Shown in pieces: positions 36,198 through 45,293 of a stretch of DNA of 64,000 nucleotides; position 1 is the first letter of the stretch, and each line of letters starts with the position of its first letter. The stretch lies in contig CACMMX010000005.1 in the NCBI GenBank assembly GCA_902614915.1, positions 21,724 to 85,723 on the forward strand, written 5' to 3'. The position numbers and the translations under genes were made by a program. Below the pieces are notes generated by a model, which saw only the letters and a list, made by a program, of their open reading frames with translations, did not search any database and was not told the DNA's origin. The DNA comes from an uncultured Cryomorphaceae bacterium (GTDB lineage: Bacteria > Bacteroidota > Bacteroidia > Flavobacteriales > Schleiferiaceae).

Positions 36198-36308
36198 TTA
36201 CTCAGAGTTAATAGATGAAAAAGAATGGCAATCACAGTCTTTAGCTGATCCACAGCTACCTAATACAAGTGCTATTAGTACAATAGAAATAGTGGCAATT
36301 CTCTTCAT
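36198..36308 (-). CDS. Very small lipoprotein, 36 residues
   Basis: Minus-strand ATG at 36308 to TAA at 36198. It encodes a classical short lipoprotein signal, MKRIATISIVLIALVLGSC, then a Cys-rich tail (DCDCH) of 17 residues. The signal with basic n-region, hydrophobic core and lipobox LGSC is unlikely by chance. It lies 8 bp upstream of the SprT-like gene. The mature peptide would be about 18 residues with a possible metal-binding CDCH. No family is known to me. Confidence 0.6.
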   Translation of the reverse strand: MKRIATISIVLIALVLGSCGSAKDCDCHSFSSINSE

Positions 36309-36350
36309 AACTTAGAAGTTTATCCTTCAAAGAAAATGTAAATTAGCTAA

Positions 36351-37103
36351 ATGATCACGAACTTTTTCGAAGGAATTGGTGCTTACGGTATTTTATTAAC
36401 GAAAGTCTTTCGTAAACCGGACCGTTGGAAACTTTTTTATCGATCGACAATCAAGGAAATTCATTTATTAGGAATCGATTCTATTGGTATAGTTGTTATA
36501 CTTTCTGTCTTCATGGGCGCGATTGTAACCATTCAAACCGCATTTCAATTGAGTGACGATCCCCTTATTCCAACTTATTACATCGCCATGGCAACTCGTG
36601 AATCTATTACTCTCGAATTCAGTCCAACGGTCGTGAGTCTTATTCTTGCAGGTAAGGTGGGTTCTAATATTGCTTCAAGTTTAGGAACTATGCGCGTCTC
36701 CGAGCAAATTGATGCTTTGGAGGTTATGGGTGTGAACAGTGCGAACTTTTTGATTTTACCAAAGATAATTGCCCAATTATTTTTCAACCCTTTACTAATT
36801 TTAATGTCAATGTTTTTAGGACTTTGGGGCGGAGCGATGGCAGGAGATTTGTTGGGACTTATAGCCTTTCAAGAAAGCATAAGCGGTTATCAATTAGAGT
36901 TTATTGTTTTTGAAAACGTAATTTATGGACTAATTAAGTCTATCGTGTATGCTTTTATTATTGGATCAGTAAGTGCCTATTGCGGATATACCGTGAAAGG
37001 TGGTGCTGTTGAGGTTGGTATTGCAAGTACCAATGCTGTCGTACGCTCTTGTTTGGTAATTATCTTATCCAATTATGTATTAACCGATTTGTTATTGAAC
37101 TAA
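36351..37103 (+). CDS. mlaE: MlaE-family ABC permease
   Basis: 250 residues, about 5-6 membrane helices, with the MlaE/YrbE family segments VVILSVFMGAIVTIQTAFQL and FSPTVVSLILAGKVGSNIASSLGTMRVSEQIDALEVMG. It forms the membrane part of the system moving phospholipids between inner and outer membrane (Mla). It is translationally coupled to mlaF (TAATG). The substrate-binding MCE protein MlaD is not adjacent and would be encoded elsewhere. Confidence 0.93.
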   Translation: MITNFFEGIGAYGILLTKVFRKPDRWKLFYRSTIKEIHLLGIDSIGIVVILSVFMGAIVTIQTAFQLSDDPLIPTYYIAMATRESITLEFSPTVVSLILAGKVGSNIASSLGTMRVSEQIDALEVMGVNSANFLILPKIIAQLFFNPLLILMSMFLGLWGGAMAGDLLGLIAFQESISGYQLEFIVFENVIYGLIKSIVYAFIIGSVSAYCGYTVKGGAVEVGIASTNAVVRSCLVIILSNYVLTDLLLN

Positions 37104-37858
37104 TGATTCAGGCGAAGGGGATACATAAAAGTTTTAAGGAAAATCGTGTTCTGAACGGGGTAGATGTGCATTTTAATCGCGGCCAAGCCAACCTGATAAT
37201 TGGTAGTTCAGGCTCGGGAAAGACAGTTTTTCTCAAGACTATTTTAGGACTGCACCAACCCGATCAGGGTCAAATTATATATGATGGAGAGGTTCTTAGT
37301 GAAATGAGTAAGCAACGCGCAAAAAAACTTCGTCAAGAGATAGGAATGCTCTTTCAGGGGGGTGCACTTTTTGATAGTATGACCGTCGCACAGAATATTC
37401 GTTTTCCCTTGGAAATGTTTTCAGAGTTGACCGCACACCAAATGGATGAGCGCGTCAAATTTGTCATGAATCGTGTCAGATTGGAGGGTGCAGATTCAAA
37501 ATTTCCAAGTGAGATTTCTGGCGGTATGCAAAAGCGTGTAAGTATTGCGCGTGCCATTTCTATGAGCCCAAAGTATCTTTTCTGTGATGAGCCTAATTCG
37601 GGATTAGATCCAGAAACTGCCATTGTGATAGACCAGCTGATTCATGAGATTACCCATGAGTTTGATATGACTACTATTGTAAACACGCATGATATGAACT
37701 CCGTACTTGAAATTGGAGACCATGTGATTTTTATGAAAGGGGGGCATAAAGTTTGGGAAGGAAATAGCTCAGAAGTATTGAAGTCCACCAATGAGGACGT
37801 CGAGGAATATGTCTTCAGGTCCAAACTATTTAAGCAGGTCAGACAGGCACTTCGCTGA
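37103..37858 (+). CDS. mlaF: MlaF-family ABC ATPase
   Basis: 251 residues. Walker A is GSSGSGKTVFLK, signature EISGGMQKRVSIARAI, Walker B KYLFCDEPNSGLDPETA and H-loop VNTHDMNS. It energises lipid transport with the permease encoded just upstream. The ATG at 37103 (MIQAKGIHKSF) was chosen because it overlaps the mlaE stop and starts exactly at the ABC fold; a frame-extending ATG at 37049 lies within mlaE. Confidence 0.94.
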   Translation: MIQAKGIHKSFKENRVLNGVDVHFNRGQANLIIGSSGSGKTVFLKTILGLHQPDQGQIIYDGEVLSEMSKQRAKKLRQEIGMLFQGGALFDSMTVAQNIRFPLEMFSELTAHQMDERVKFVMNRVRLEGADSKFPSEISGGMQKRVSIARAISMSPKYLFCDEPNSGLDPETAIVIDQLIHEITHEFDMTTIVNTHDMNSVLEIGDHVIFMKGGHKVWEGNSSEVLKSTNEDVEEYVFRSKLFKQVRQALR

Positions 37859-37881
37859 TTACTTTATTGACATAGAGGTAT

Positions 37882-37917
37882 AAAAAAAACTGGGGCTGCA
37901 TCAGCAAGCCCCAGTTT
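37882..37917 (-). terminator. Intrinsic terminator of the T9SS cargo gene (probably bidirectional)
   Basis: A perfect 11-bp stem, AAACTGGGGCT (37887-37897) with AGCCCCAGTTT (37907-37917), loop of 9 nt. On the minus strand the stem is followed by a T8 run (37882-37889). It lies between the convergent ends of mlaF and the T9SS cargo gene. Confidence 0.8.
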
Positions 37918-37945
37918 AAGTTTGTTGTATTGAGATAAGTAAGTT

Positions 37946-39211
37946 TTACTTAATGGTAATACGTTCCACTGTATTTACACCTTCTCCTTCGACGGACAAT
38001 ATATACATGCCTTTCGCATTATTGCTCAAATCAATGGTTTTACGTTCACCAGCTGTAAATGATTCGCTAGAAGCATAAACTAATTGACCTAATACATCTA
38101 CAACGGTCACCATTGCTGAAGCTGTTTTATCAAGTTCTATGTTTACAACACCATTACTTGGATTCGGGAAAATAGTTACTGAACTTAATATATCGTCTTC
38201 TATATTAAAACTTGATTGGCCTGTTGCATGAACAGACATGGCCAACATTCTTCTTGAACTAGGAAGTAAGTAATTATTTAAGAAACTTTGCCCACCGGTG
38301 AAGGATCCATAGCGATTTTCCCCATAGGCAAAAAGGTTGGTCATCATATGGGTTTCTTGATAATAAGTCCAAAACTGACCTGTTTGAGGCTCCTCTTGGT
38401 CTGAAGAAAAATACACATTGAAGTTATTCGTCGTACCATCGTTTGTGTTTAAACGTACTGTATCGTTAAAGCCATAAGACCCTGGTATAAATTCAAAATA
38501 CATACCAAATGTTTCTCCAGCAGAAAGCTGAAATCCACCAGGAATATGAATAGCGTGTGTTGTATTAGAGCTGTCACTTATACTCATTAAATAGTCAATA
38601 ACGGTTGTATTTGGCACTGTAATATTACCTTTATTACCTTGAGCAGTATCTCCTTGATATTTCATCGTCCAAGGATTCAAAAAATCAAGAGGAGAAACGA
38701 AACCAATTCCACCGTACAGACCGCTGTTTGCTGAAAGGGTATCAGCTTTGAATATATGTACTCGTAAAGTATCTTTTTGAGATCCATTATTGATACCATA
38801 CCGACCTGCTATGAATATTGAATCAACAGTAACCATATCTCCATCATCAAAAGGGTTATCCCAAAATGGCATACTAAAATCGTAAAGAGCTCCAACTCCT
38901 GTAAAACCATATTTTAATATGGAGGTCTCCGTTCCATCATACCAATATATAGTGGTAGTTGTGTCTGGCATCATTGGCCCCACAAAATTGCCGTAAGTGC
39001 TTGAGTTTGCCCATTGAATGGCAAGATCGTAAAAGCTAAAATATTGGGATATCTGACCGCCTTTATAACTTGATACATTCTTTGGAAGTCCTTCAAATTT
39101 CTTTGATGTAGTTAAAACATTATCAGTTTTATCTAGTTCTACGATGCTTTGACTAGATAAAGCATAAGTCGTAAAGATTAGTAATAAGGGTAAAAACTTT
39201 TTCATAATCAT
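37946..39211 (-). CDS. Secreted protein with T9SS type A sorting domain
   Basis: 421 residues with signal peptide (about 1-22, ending LSSQS). The body (about 50-330) has no family I recognise, with beta-rich segments and Asn/Ser/Thr richness. A C-terminal type A sorting domain (about 340-421) has the typical TIFPNPSNGVVNIEL, GQLVYASS and GMYILSVEG strands. It is cargo for the type IX secretion system, exported to the cell surface or medium. ATG codons at 39211 and 39205 are both possible starts. Confidence 0.85.
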   Translation of the reverse strand: MIMKKFLPLLLIFTTYALSSQSIVELDKTDNVLTTSKKFEGLPKNVSSYKGGQISQYFSFYDLAIQWANSSTYGNFVGPMMPDTTTTIYWYDGTETSILKYGFTGVGALYDFSMPFWDNPFDDGDMVTVDSIFIAGRYGINNGSQKDTLRVHIFKADTLSANSGLYGGIGFVSPLDFLNPWTMKYQGDTAQGNKGNITVPNTTVIDYLMSISDSSNTTHAIHIPGGFQLSAGETFGMYFEFIPGSYGFNDTVRLNTNDGTTNNFNVYFSSDQEEPQTGQFWTYYQETHMMTNLFAYGENRYGSFTGGQSFLNNYLLPSSRRMLAMSVHATGQSSFNIEDDILSSVTIFPNPSNGVVNIELDKTASAMVTVVDVLGQLVYASSESFTAGERKTIDLSNNAKGMYILSVEGEGVNTVERITIK

Positions 39212-39254
39212 TATTAAACATTTAGAGATGTAAGTTAAGAAACAAACTTGTAAT

Positions 39255-39896
39255 TTACATCTTACGCACCATCATTATTCCATCTCGAACGCTCAAAATA
39301 ACTTGTTCTACACGTATATCCTGTGCAACACGCTTGTTTAAGGCAACAATAATCTTTGTGTCTTTATCATTTGGTGATAATTTATCAACTACTTTTCCTG
39401 ACCATAGTATATTATCTATAAGCATGATTCCACCGGATGGCATTAGTGGAATAAGTATTTCGTAATAGTTTAGGAGGCCTTTTTTATCGGCATCAAGAAA
39501 AATGAAATCCCAAGGCTTTTGTATCTCTCTTAATTTAATTTCTGCAGGCCCTAAATGAAGATGCATCTGCTTTGATTTTAAATTCTTTTGCCAATATTTT
39601 CGGATAATGGATTCTAATTCCTCATTAATTTCAATAGCATGGAATTCACCGTCTTCTGTTAAACCCTCCACCAAGTAATGCGAAGCATAACCTGTGAATG
39701 TGCCAACCTCTAGTATATACTTTGGTCTTTTCATTAGAGTAAGAAGCTTTAGGAGTTGGCCTTGAACATGTCCACTAAGCATACGCGGCATAATTACTTT
39801 CACCCAAGTTTCACGCTCCAATTCATTTAAGTATTCGGGTGCTTTGGTGGTATGCTCACTGATGTATTTATGTATTTCGTCGCTAAGAAATTCCAT
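39255..39896 (-). CDS. O-methyltransferase (class I, SAM-dependent)
   Basis: 213 residues, similar to the caffeoyl-CoA/catechol O-methyltransferase group. The SAM-binding motif is ILEVGTFTGYASHYLVEGL, the acidic strand end is HAIEINEELE, and the metal-site motif is FIFLDADKKGLLNYYE with IMLIDNILWSGKV. The acceptor is unknown. It is 2 nt downstream of the M16 protease gene in the same operon. Confidence 0.92.
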   Translation of the reverse strand: MEFLSDEIHKYISEHTTKAPEYLNELERETWVKVIMPRMLSGHVQGQLLKLLTLMKRPKYILEVGTFTGYASHYLVEGLTEDGEFHAIEINEELESIIRKYWQKNLKSKQMHLHLGPAEIKLREIQKPWDFIFLDADKKGLLNYYEILIPLMPSGGIMLIDNILWSGKVVDKLSPNDKDTKIIVALNKRVAQDIRVEQVILSVRDGIMMVRKM

Positions 39897-39898
39897 AA

Positions 39899-41128
39899 TT
39901 AAGCTTTAGTATAAATAAGGGTGAATGCATCGTTTTTATTCAAGTAATCATTAGCGACTCTTTGTACGTCTTTATTCGTTAATTTATTTATCTGTTCTGC
40001 TACGAATTCAAAAGTATTTACTTTGCCAAAATGCATAAGTGATCGAGCAGCTCCTATTGCGCTATTTAAACCATTGTCTTCTGAAAGAGCCATTTGTCCA
40101 ATAAATTGATTTTTAGCTTTACTCAATTGCAGAACACCAAGTGAACGAGACTTAAGTTTCTCCACCTCTTTATGAACCAGTTGCTCGGCTTTCGCGGTTT
40201 GATTTGGGTCACATCCAAGATAAATACCAAGTAATCCAGTATCGCTGTAGAGGTTCATGTAGCTCTCAACATTATAAGCAATCCCGTATTTTTCTCTAAT
40301 ATTGAGGCCTAATCTACTATTCATGGCTGGTCCGCCAAGCAAATTATTCAATAATAAAAGTGCCCTGCGGTCTACAGAATGAATACCTGGAATACGCCAA
40401 CCCGTCATAAAGTGATCTTGAAATTGAGACTCAGAACTGATAATTCGTTGTCCTTTATTGCACACTTTCTCATTAGCTGTCCAATTGCTATACTTGGGCG
40501 TCCAATGCCCAAAGAATCCTTCAGTCATGGACTCAATTCTTTCCAATCCAAAGGGTCCAACTGCAGCAATTTTGATACGACTGGCCGTGTAGGTGCGAGA
40601 TCTGAATTCTAAGATGTCTTCACGAGATAATTGATCTACGCTTTCCGGGGTACCTAAAATATTTCTGCCAAGTGAATTTCCATGAAAAATTAAATCTTCA
40701 AAATCATCGAAAATTCTTTCGGATGGAGCGTCTTTGTAGCTGAATATTTCGTCTTTTATGACTTCTTTTTCTTTTATAAGTTCTTTTTCAGGGAATGTAC
40801 TTGCAATAAGCACATCACTGAGCAGATCCATGGCTCTTCTCAAGTCGCCCTTCAAGAAACTTGCGTGAATAATGGTTTCTTCTTTAGTGGTGTATGCATT
40901 TAGTTCGCCACCGACGTCGTCTAGTCTACTGAGAATATGATAGGCTTTCCTATTTTTTGTGCCCTTGAAAAGATTGTGCTCTATAAAATGAGCGAGTCCT
41001 TGTTGGTGTTCAAGTTCGTCTCGTGAACCTGCCTTAATGGCAATGGCGATATGGGCTACAGGTGTCTTTTTGTATTGAAAAGAACATTGTATTCCATTGG
41101 GTAGGGTAAAAATATGGTTGGGTTTCAT
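39899..41128 (-). CDS. M16 family zinc metallopeptidase
   Basis: 409 residues with two M16 half-domains. The inverted zincin motif HFIEH (in GLAHFIEHNLFKGT, about residue 46-50) and the downstream Glu (ELIKEKEVIKDEI) indicate an active protease of the pitrilysin/processing-peptidase type. There is no signal peptide, so it is probably cytoplasmic. It overlaps the upstream DUF4286 gene by 4 bp. Confidence 0.93.
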   Translation of the reverse strand: MKPNHIFTLPNGIQCSFQYKKTPVAHIAIAIKAGSRDELEHQQGLAHFIEHNLFKGTKNRKAYHILSRLDDVGGELNAYTTKEETIIHASFLKGDLRRAMDLLSDVLIASTFPEKELIKEKEVIKDEIFSYKDAPSERIFDDFEDLIFHGNSLGRNILGTPESVDQLSREDILEFRSRTYTASRIKIAAVGPFGLERIESMTEGFFGHWTPKYSNWTANEKVCNKGQRIISSESQFQDHFMTGWRIPGIHSVDRRALLLLNNLLGGPAMNSRLGLNIREKYGIAYNVESYMNLYSDTGLLGIYLGCDPNQTAKAEQLVHKEVEKLKSRSLGVLQLSKAKNQFIGQMALSEDNGLNSAIGAARSLMHFGKVNTFEFVAEQINKLTNKDVQRVANDYLNKNDAFTLIYTKA

Positions 41129-41445
41129 TCGTTTTCTTCCAAAACTTCAAGCACGGTTCTAAAGGCTAGAGCTTGTTCACCCCAAGTTTTAGCGCATTTA
41201 GATCTAAGTTCGTTAGCGTACATCTGCATATATAGTTTTATACTTTCAAGATCGTCTGCTCGGTATTGTATACTGTAACTGGGGTGATCTTGTTCTTGTT
41301 CGGGGAAAACTTGAGTAAAAAGAAAAGAAGAAAATAATCCCGTTTTCATAACGTCAGGAATGTGCTCTTCCCGCATCCATTTCAGCCAACGCTCTTCCAC
41401 AGCAGGATTTACTACAACGGTAACGTTATAAATGTGTTCGCTCAT
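41125..41445 (-). CDS. DUF4286 family protein
   Basis: 106 residues, with the family features YNVTVVVNPAVEERWLKWMREEHIPDVMKTGLF and the closing FRTVLEVLEE. It is a ferredoxin-like fold of unknown function found across Bacteroidota. It overlaps neighbouring genes by 4 bp on both sides. Confidence 0.85.
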   Translation of the reverse strand: MSEHIYNVTVVVNPAVEERWLKWMREEHIPDVMKTGLFSSFLFTQVFPEQEQDHPSYSIQYRADDLESIKLYMQMYANELRSKCAKTWGEQALAFRTVLEVLEENE

Positions 41446-43214
41446 AAACCAAAGGTACGGTACATTAATCGAGCTTGTTCGTAATAAAAACCACCAGGAT
41501 AATTCAATAGGTACTGTTCAATGGCTGGTTGGGCATGCTCATCCTTAGAGTTAAAAAGGCATTTGGCATAATAAAAAAAGCTTTCTTCCTTCCACATTCC
41601 CTCTCCGGCAGCGCCTTGAAGAACTAAAAAAGTGCGGGCCGCATCATTGAACCTTCCTAGTTTTAATTGGACCCTTCCTTTTTTATATAACAAATCGTCA
41701 TATACCTCATTGGCCAAAAGGACGTGCTCTGCTTTTTCATAGGCCATTAAAGCTTCTTCATTCTTGTTCATTACTTCCAAGAGCATGGGAACACGCAGCA
41801 TTTGTAATCCCTCAAATAAGGTGTCTTCAACGGTATTTGCTGCTATCAATAAAGCGTTTTCTAGAGCATCATTTGCGATTTCTTTGCTTGTGGACTGTAG
41901 CAATACTTCTAATTGTGTTTTTGCCCAATCAATGTCGCCACTATAAAAGGCACACATTGCACGTGCTAATCTTGATTCATCTCCTTCTTTAGAATCTCCA
42001 AGTAAGGTTTCCGCCCGAGCATATTCAATCAGCGATCTATCAAAATCACCAGTAAGTTGTAAGATTTCAGCAAAGCTCTTATACGTCAATCCGTGCCAGA
42101 GGCTTTCTGAATAGATATCTCTAAGCTTCTCCATGGTCTTGCCGTAATCTAAGGCGGTGATGCTATCAAGGTTATTTGACTTAATAATAAATTCCTCTCG
42201 AGCCAATTCCCAACTAAAGCAAGAACCACATTCTTGATTTTTAAAATCTTCAATCAATTGGTAAGCCTTTCCTAGTTGCATTGAACTCAATAATTCAAGT
42301 TGATTTTTCAAAACCTCATTGAGCCAATTTCCCTGCAATATGCTGGGTCGATTGTAAATCATAAAGTCATAGACTTCAATAGCAGTAGCTTTTTGATCTA
42401 CTTCAATGGCTTCATGCGCTAAAGAAATAAATTCATTAGCTCTGAAGTCGTTGCTCTTAGCCTTAGCCTTAAGCCACCTAAATGCCTTATCAAAATCGCC
42501 TTCTTCACGGTAAACAAAAAGGAGCAAGTTTTCGTAAATAGAGTTGCTTCCTTCCTTGATTTTTGACAATAAAGCTCTTTTTGCCGCCTCTACATGCAAG
42601 CCTTGTTCGTCATCATTGATATTTTGGGTTATGCGTAACTTAATATTTGCTAGATATCCCCGATTCTGTTCAATGGCTTCTAGGTAGGCCTCGTATTGTT
42701 GATCTATTCGACCCAATTGAGCATAGAGCTGCGCCCTCTCAAAGGCTGCTCTTAGTTTTGGTTGTTTACTTTCAGCGAGTTCAAGAATGTTCACAGCTTC
42801 CCGTAACAATCCATATTTTTCTAGTACCCTAACCACAGTTCTAGAGTTATAGGGGTTTCTAACTACCTCAAGTTCAATTTCTTTCCATGTTGGCCCGGGT
42901 TTGTCTAAGGATTGACTCAGTACCCAATGGTCAACTGTATATTGCGGTCTAGATGCACCAAACTTTTTGTTTTGTTTACGAACTAACTTTAAAGCAGCCG
43001 CACTATCTCCCATCAAAAGGTGTGTATCTCGCAGTTTTTCAAAAGCAGGCCCTGACGGGTTCTTATTGTAAAGGGGTTCAAGACATTTTAAAGCAGCCTT
43101 GAAGTCACCATTGATAATGAGCGTATCGCAATCTATAACACTCTTTTTAGTATTTACCTTTTGGGCAAAACTCGCGAAGGGGAGAAGAATAAAAAGAAAA
43201 TTAATTAGGCGCAT
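41442..43214 (-). CDS. Secreted/periplasmic TPR-repeat protein
   Basis: 590 residues with signal peptide (about 1-17) and tetratricopeptide-like helices throughout, e.g. GDFKAALKCLEPLYNKNPSG, EALMAYEKAEHVLLANEVYDDLLYKKGRVQLKLGRFNDAARTFL. Such repeats mediate protein contacts; the partner is unknown. It overlaps the upstream lipoprotein gene by 14 bp and the downstream DUF4286 gene by 4 bp. Confidence 0.82.
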   Translation of the reverse strand: MRLINFLFILLPFASFAQKVNTKKSVIDCDTLIINGDFKAALKCLEPLYNKNPSGPAFEKLRDTHLLMGDSAAALKLVRKQNKKFGASRPQYTVDHWVLSQSLDKPGPTWKEIELEVVRNPYNSRTVVRVLEKYGLLREAVNILELAESKQPKLRAAFERAQLYAQLGRIDQQYEAYLEAIEQNRGYLANIKLRITQNINDDEQGLHVEAAKRALLSKIKEGSNSIYENLLLFVYREEGDFDKAFRWLKAKAKSNDFRANEFISLAHEAIEVDQKATAIEVYDFMIYNRPSILQGNWLNEVLKNQLELLSSMQLGKAYQLIEDFKNQECGSCFSWELAREEFIIKSNNLDSITALDYGKTMEKLRDIYSESLWHGLTYKSFAEILQLTGDFDRSLIEYARAETLLGDSKEGDESRLARAMCAFYSGDIDWAKTQLEVLLQSTSKEIANDALENALLIAANTVEDTLFEGLQMLRVPMLLEVMNKNEEALMAYEKAEHVLLANEVYDDLLYKKGRVQLKLGRFNDAARTFLVLQGAAGEGMWKEESFFYYAKCLFNSKDEHAQPAIEQYLLNYPGGFYYEQARLMYRTFGL

Positions 43215-43767
43215 TTGTCGTTAAGATAAAGTTCTTGAGCGAGTCTAATTGGGCAACCAACACGTCATGCTTTCTTAAGCATTCAAAACATGCGCCATAG
43301 CTCTTATTGATTCTTCGGTTGGCGTCTCTCAATGCAAAGGCTTCGTCGTTGAAGTACTTAATTGCAAGCGCACTATCAAGGGCATTTGATTCGACAGCGG
43401 ACTGAAGCGTAGAAAGCTGTTTAGAGTTGTATTTCGGGGTTAGTTCAGAAGTATAACTGCCCAATACACGTCCATAATATTTAACACAATTATCCATTTT
43501 ATAAAGCGGCCCAGTAAACATAATTTTAGGAATGCCCATCTCCACCATCTCATCCGCATTGGCAAGGAAGAAAGTTTGAAGTTCGCCCATCTCTATATAG
43601 GCTCGTTGAACTTTAATGCTATCAACACTAACAATTACGCTTTCATGACTTTTACTCAGTACAACCATAGAATCAAGCATGCCAGTCATTTTTACGCGCC
43701 AAGGTTCAGGATTTGAGCACCCTGAAATTCCCCATAAAACAAAAATTAGTGCGGCAAACCTTCTCAT
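43201..43767 (-). CDS. Hypothetical lipoprotein
   Basis: 188 residues, lipobox GISGC (Cys 17), mostly helical, with two Cys in a YGACFECLRKHD motif near residue 155. No family is recognised. It sits between serS and the TPR gene, overlapping serS by one base and the TPR gene by 14 bp, so it belongs to the same operon. Confidence 0.65.
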   Translation of the reverse strand: MRRFAALIFVLWGISGCSNPEPWRVKMTGMLDSMVVLSKSHESVIVSVDSIKVQRAYIEMGELQTFFLANADEMVEMGIPKIMFTGPLYKMDNCVKYYGRVLGSYTSELTPKYNSKQLSTLQSAVESNALDSALAIKYFNDEAFALRDANRRINKSYGACFECLRKHDVLVAQLDSLKNFILTTNAPN

Positions 43768-45038
43768 TATTTGATGATATCAAATCCCGTATATGGCGCT
43801 AGTGCTTTGGGAATTTTAATTCCTTTAGGGGTTTGATGATTTTCCAATAATGCAGCCAAAACTCGTGGTAGAGCCATAGCAGAACCGTTTAGCGTATGGC
43901 ACAATTGGGTTTTACCATTTTCATCGCGGTATCTCAATTTGAGACGATTGGACTGAAAGGTTTCAAAATTGGAAACCGAACTTACCTCCAACCAACGTTC
44001 TTGTGCAGCGCTGTAGACTTCAAAATCATATGTTAATGCCGATGTAAATCCAGCATCACCACCACACAATCTAAGCACTCTGTATGGCAATTCTAACTTA
44101 TCTAGCAACCTAGAGACATGCGCTACCATCTCATTTAGTAAATCATAGGAGCTCGAAGGATCTGTGATACTTACAATTTCGACTTTATCAAACTGGTGCA
44201 AACGGTTGAGTCCACGAACATCTTTCCCGTATGATCCTGCTTCACGTCTAAAACAAGGTGAGTAACCAGTACATTTTATAGGGAAATCAGCGGCATTGAC
44301 AATTTCGTCTCTAAATAGATTGGTAATGGGAACTTCAGCAGTTGGAATAGCATATAATCCGTCTAAAGGCATTTCATACATCTGCCCTTCTTTATCGGGA
44401 AGTTGACCAGTTCCATAACCAGAAGCAGCATTGACAAAATGTGGCGGTTGATATTCGGTATATCCCGCGGCTCTGTTTTCATCGAGAAAGAAATTAATCA
44501 TAGCCCGTTGGAGACGAGCCCCATTGTTTACATAAACGGGAAAACCAGCACCGCTTATTTTCACTCCCAATTCAAAGTCTATTAAGTTGTAAATGGACGC
44601 CAAATCCCAATGGGGTTTTGCGTTTTGGTGCAGTGTCGGGATATCACCGCTTCTACTTACTTCCTCATTGTCTTGCTCATCTCTCCCCGCTTTGACACTT
44701 GGATGAGGTACGTTTGGTAATGTTAATAGTAGGTTGTGTTCTTTTTCTTCTAGAGCATGAAGTGCTTCACTCAGGTCTTTGATGTCTTGTTTCAACACAC
44801 CCGTTTCTATCTTCAATTCGTTGGCTTCATCCTCCTTACCAGATTTGAATAAGGTCCCAATTTCCTTGGCGAGCGCATTGCTGCGTGCCTGTTTCTCCTC
44901 CATTTTATGCCGTATGGAACGGCGTTCACCGTCCATTTCTAATAAATCATGAACCGTTTGAGTAGCATCAATGGCTCTCTTTTTTAAGCCCTCTATAATG
45001 ATTTCAGGCTCCTGCCTTATGCGCTGAATTTGCAGCAT
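43767..45038 (-). CDS. serS: Seryl-tRNA synthetase
   Basis: Class II synthetase charging tRNA-Ser. The N-terminal tRNA-binding coiled coil is at about residues 25-105. Motif 2 appears as CFRREAGSYGKDVRGLNRLHQFDKVE and motif 3 as LNGSAMALPRVLAALLENHQ. The length of 423 is normal. Confidence 0.97.
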   Translation of the reverse strand: MLQIQRIRQEPEIIIEGLKKRAIDATQTVHDLLEMDGERRSIRHKMEEKQARSNALAKEIGTLFKSGKEDEANELKIETGVLKQDIKDLSEALHALEEKEHNLLLTLPNVPHPSVKAGRDEQDNEEVSRSGDIPTLHQNAKPHWDLASIYNLIDFELGVKISGAGFPVYVNNGARLQRAMINFFLDENRAAGYTEYQPPHFVNAASGYGTGQLPDKEGQMYEMPLDGLYAIPTAEVPITNLFRDEIVNAADFPIKCTGYSPCFRREAGSYGKDVRGLNRLHQFDKVEIVSITDPSSSYDLLNEMVAHVSRLLDKLELPYRVLRLCGGDAGFTSALTYDFEVYSAAQERWLEVSSVSNFETFQSNRLKLRYRDENGKTQLCHTLNGSAMALPRVLAALLENHQTPKGIKIPKALAPYTGFDIIK

Positions 45039-45052
45039 GGTTGTTTTAAGAT

Positions 45053-45286
45053 TTACGCCTCAACGGCTATGACGCGCTCAATTTCTGGCGCATATTTTTT
45101 AATTGTAGATTCAATTCCGCCCTTAAGTGTAAAGTCACTTACCTTACACCCTACGCAAGCACCGTGAAATTGAACCATTACTGTAGTTCCTTCAATATTC
45201 ACTAGACTTACATCACCCCCATCATTAGCAAGAAAAGGACGAACTTCGTCTAAAGCTTTCTCAATTTTCTCCGTTAGCGTATCCAC
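45053..45286 (-). CDS. NifU C-terminal domain Fe-S scaffold/carrier protein
   Basis: 77 residues, a stand-alone NifU C-terminal domain: RPFLANDGGDVSLVNIEG and the cluster-binding CVGC in GACVGCKVSDFTLKGGIE. It probably carries Fe-S clusters. It lies 7 nt downstream of mrp, another Fe-S carrier, which fits a shared Fe-S role. Confidence 0.93.
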   Translation of the reverse strand: MDTLTEKIEKALDEVRPFLANDGGDVSLVNIEGTTVMVQFHGACVGCKVSDFTLKGGIESTIKKYAPEIERVIAVEA

Positions 45287-45293
45287 TAAAATT

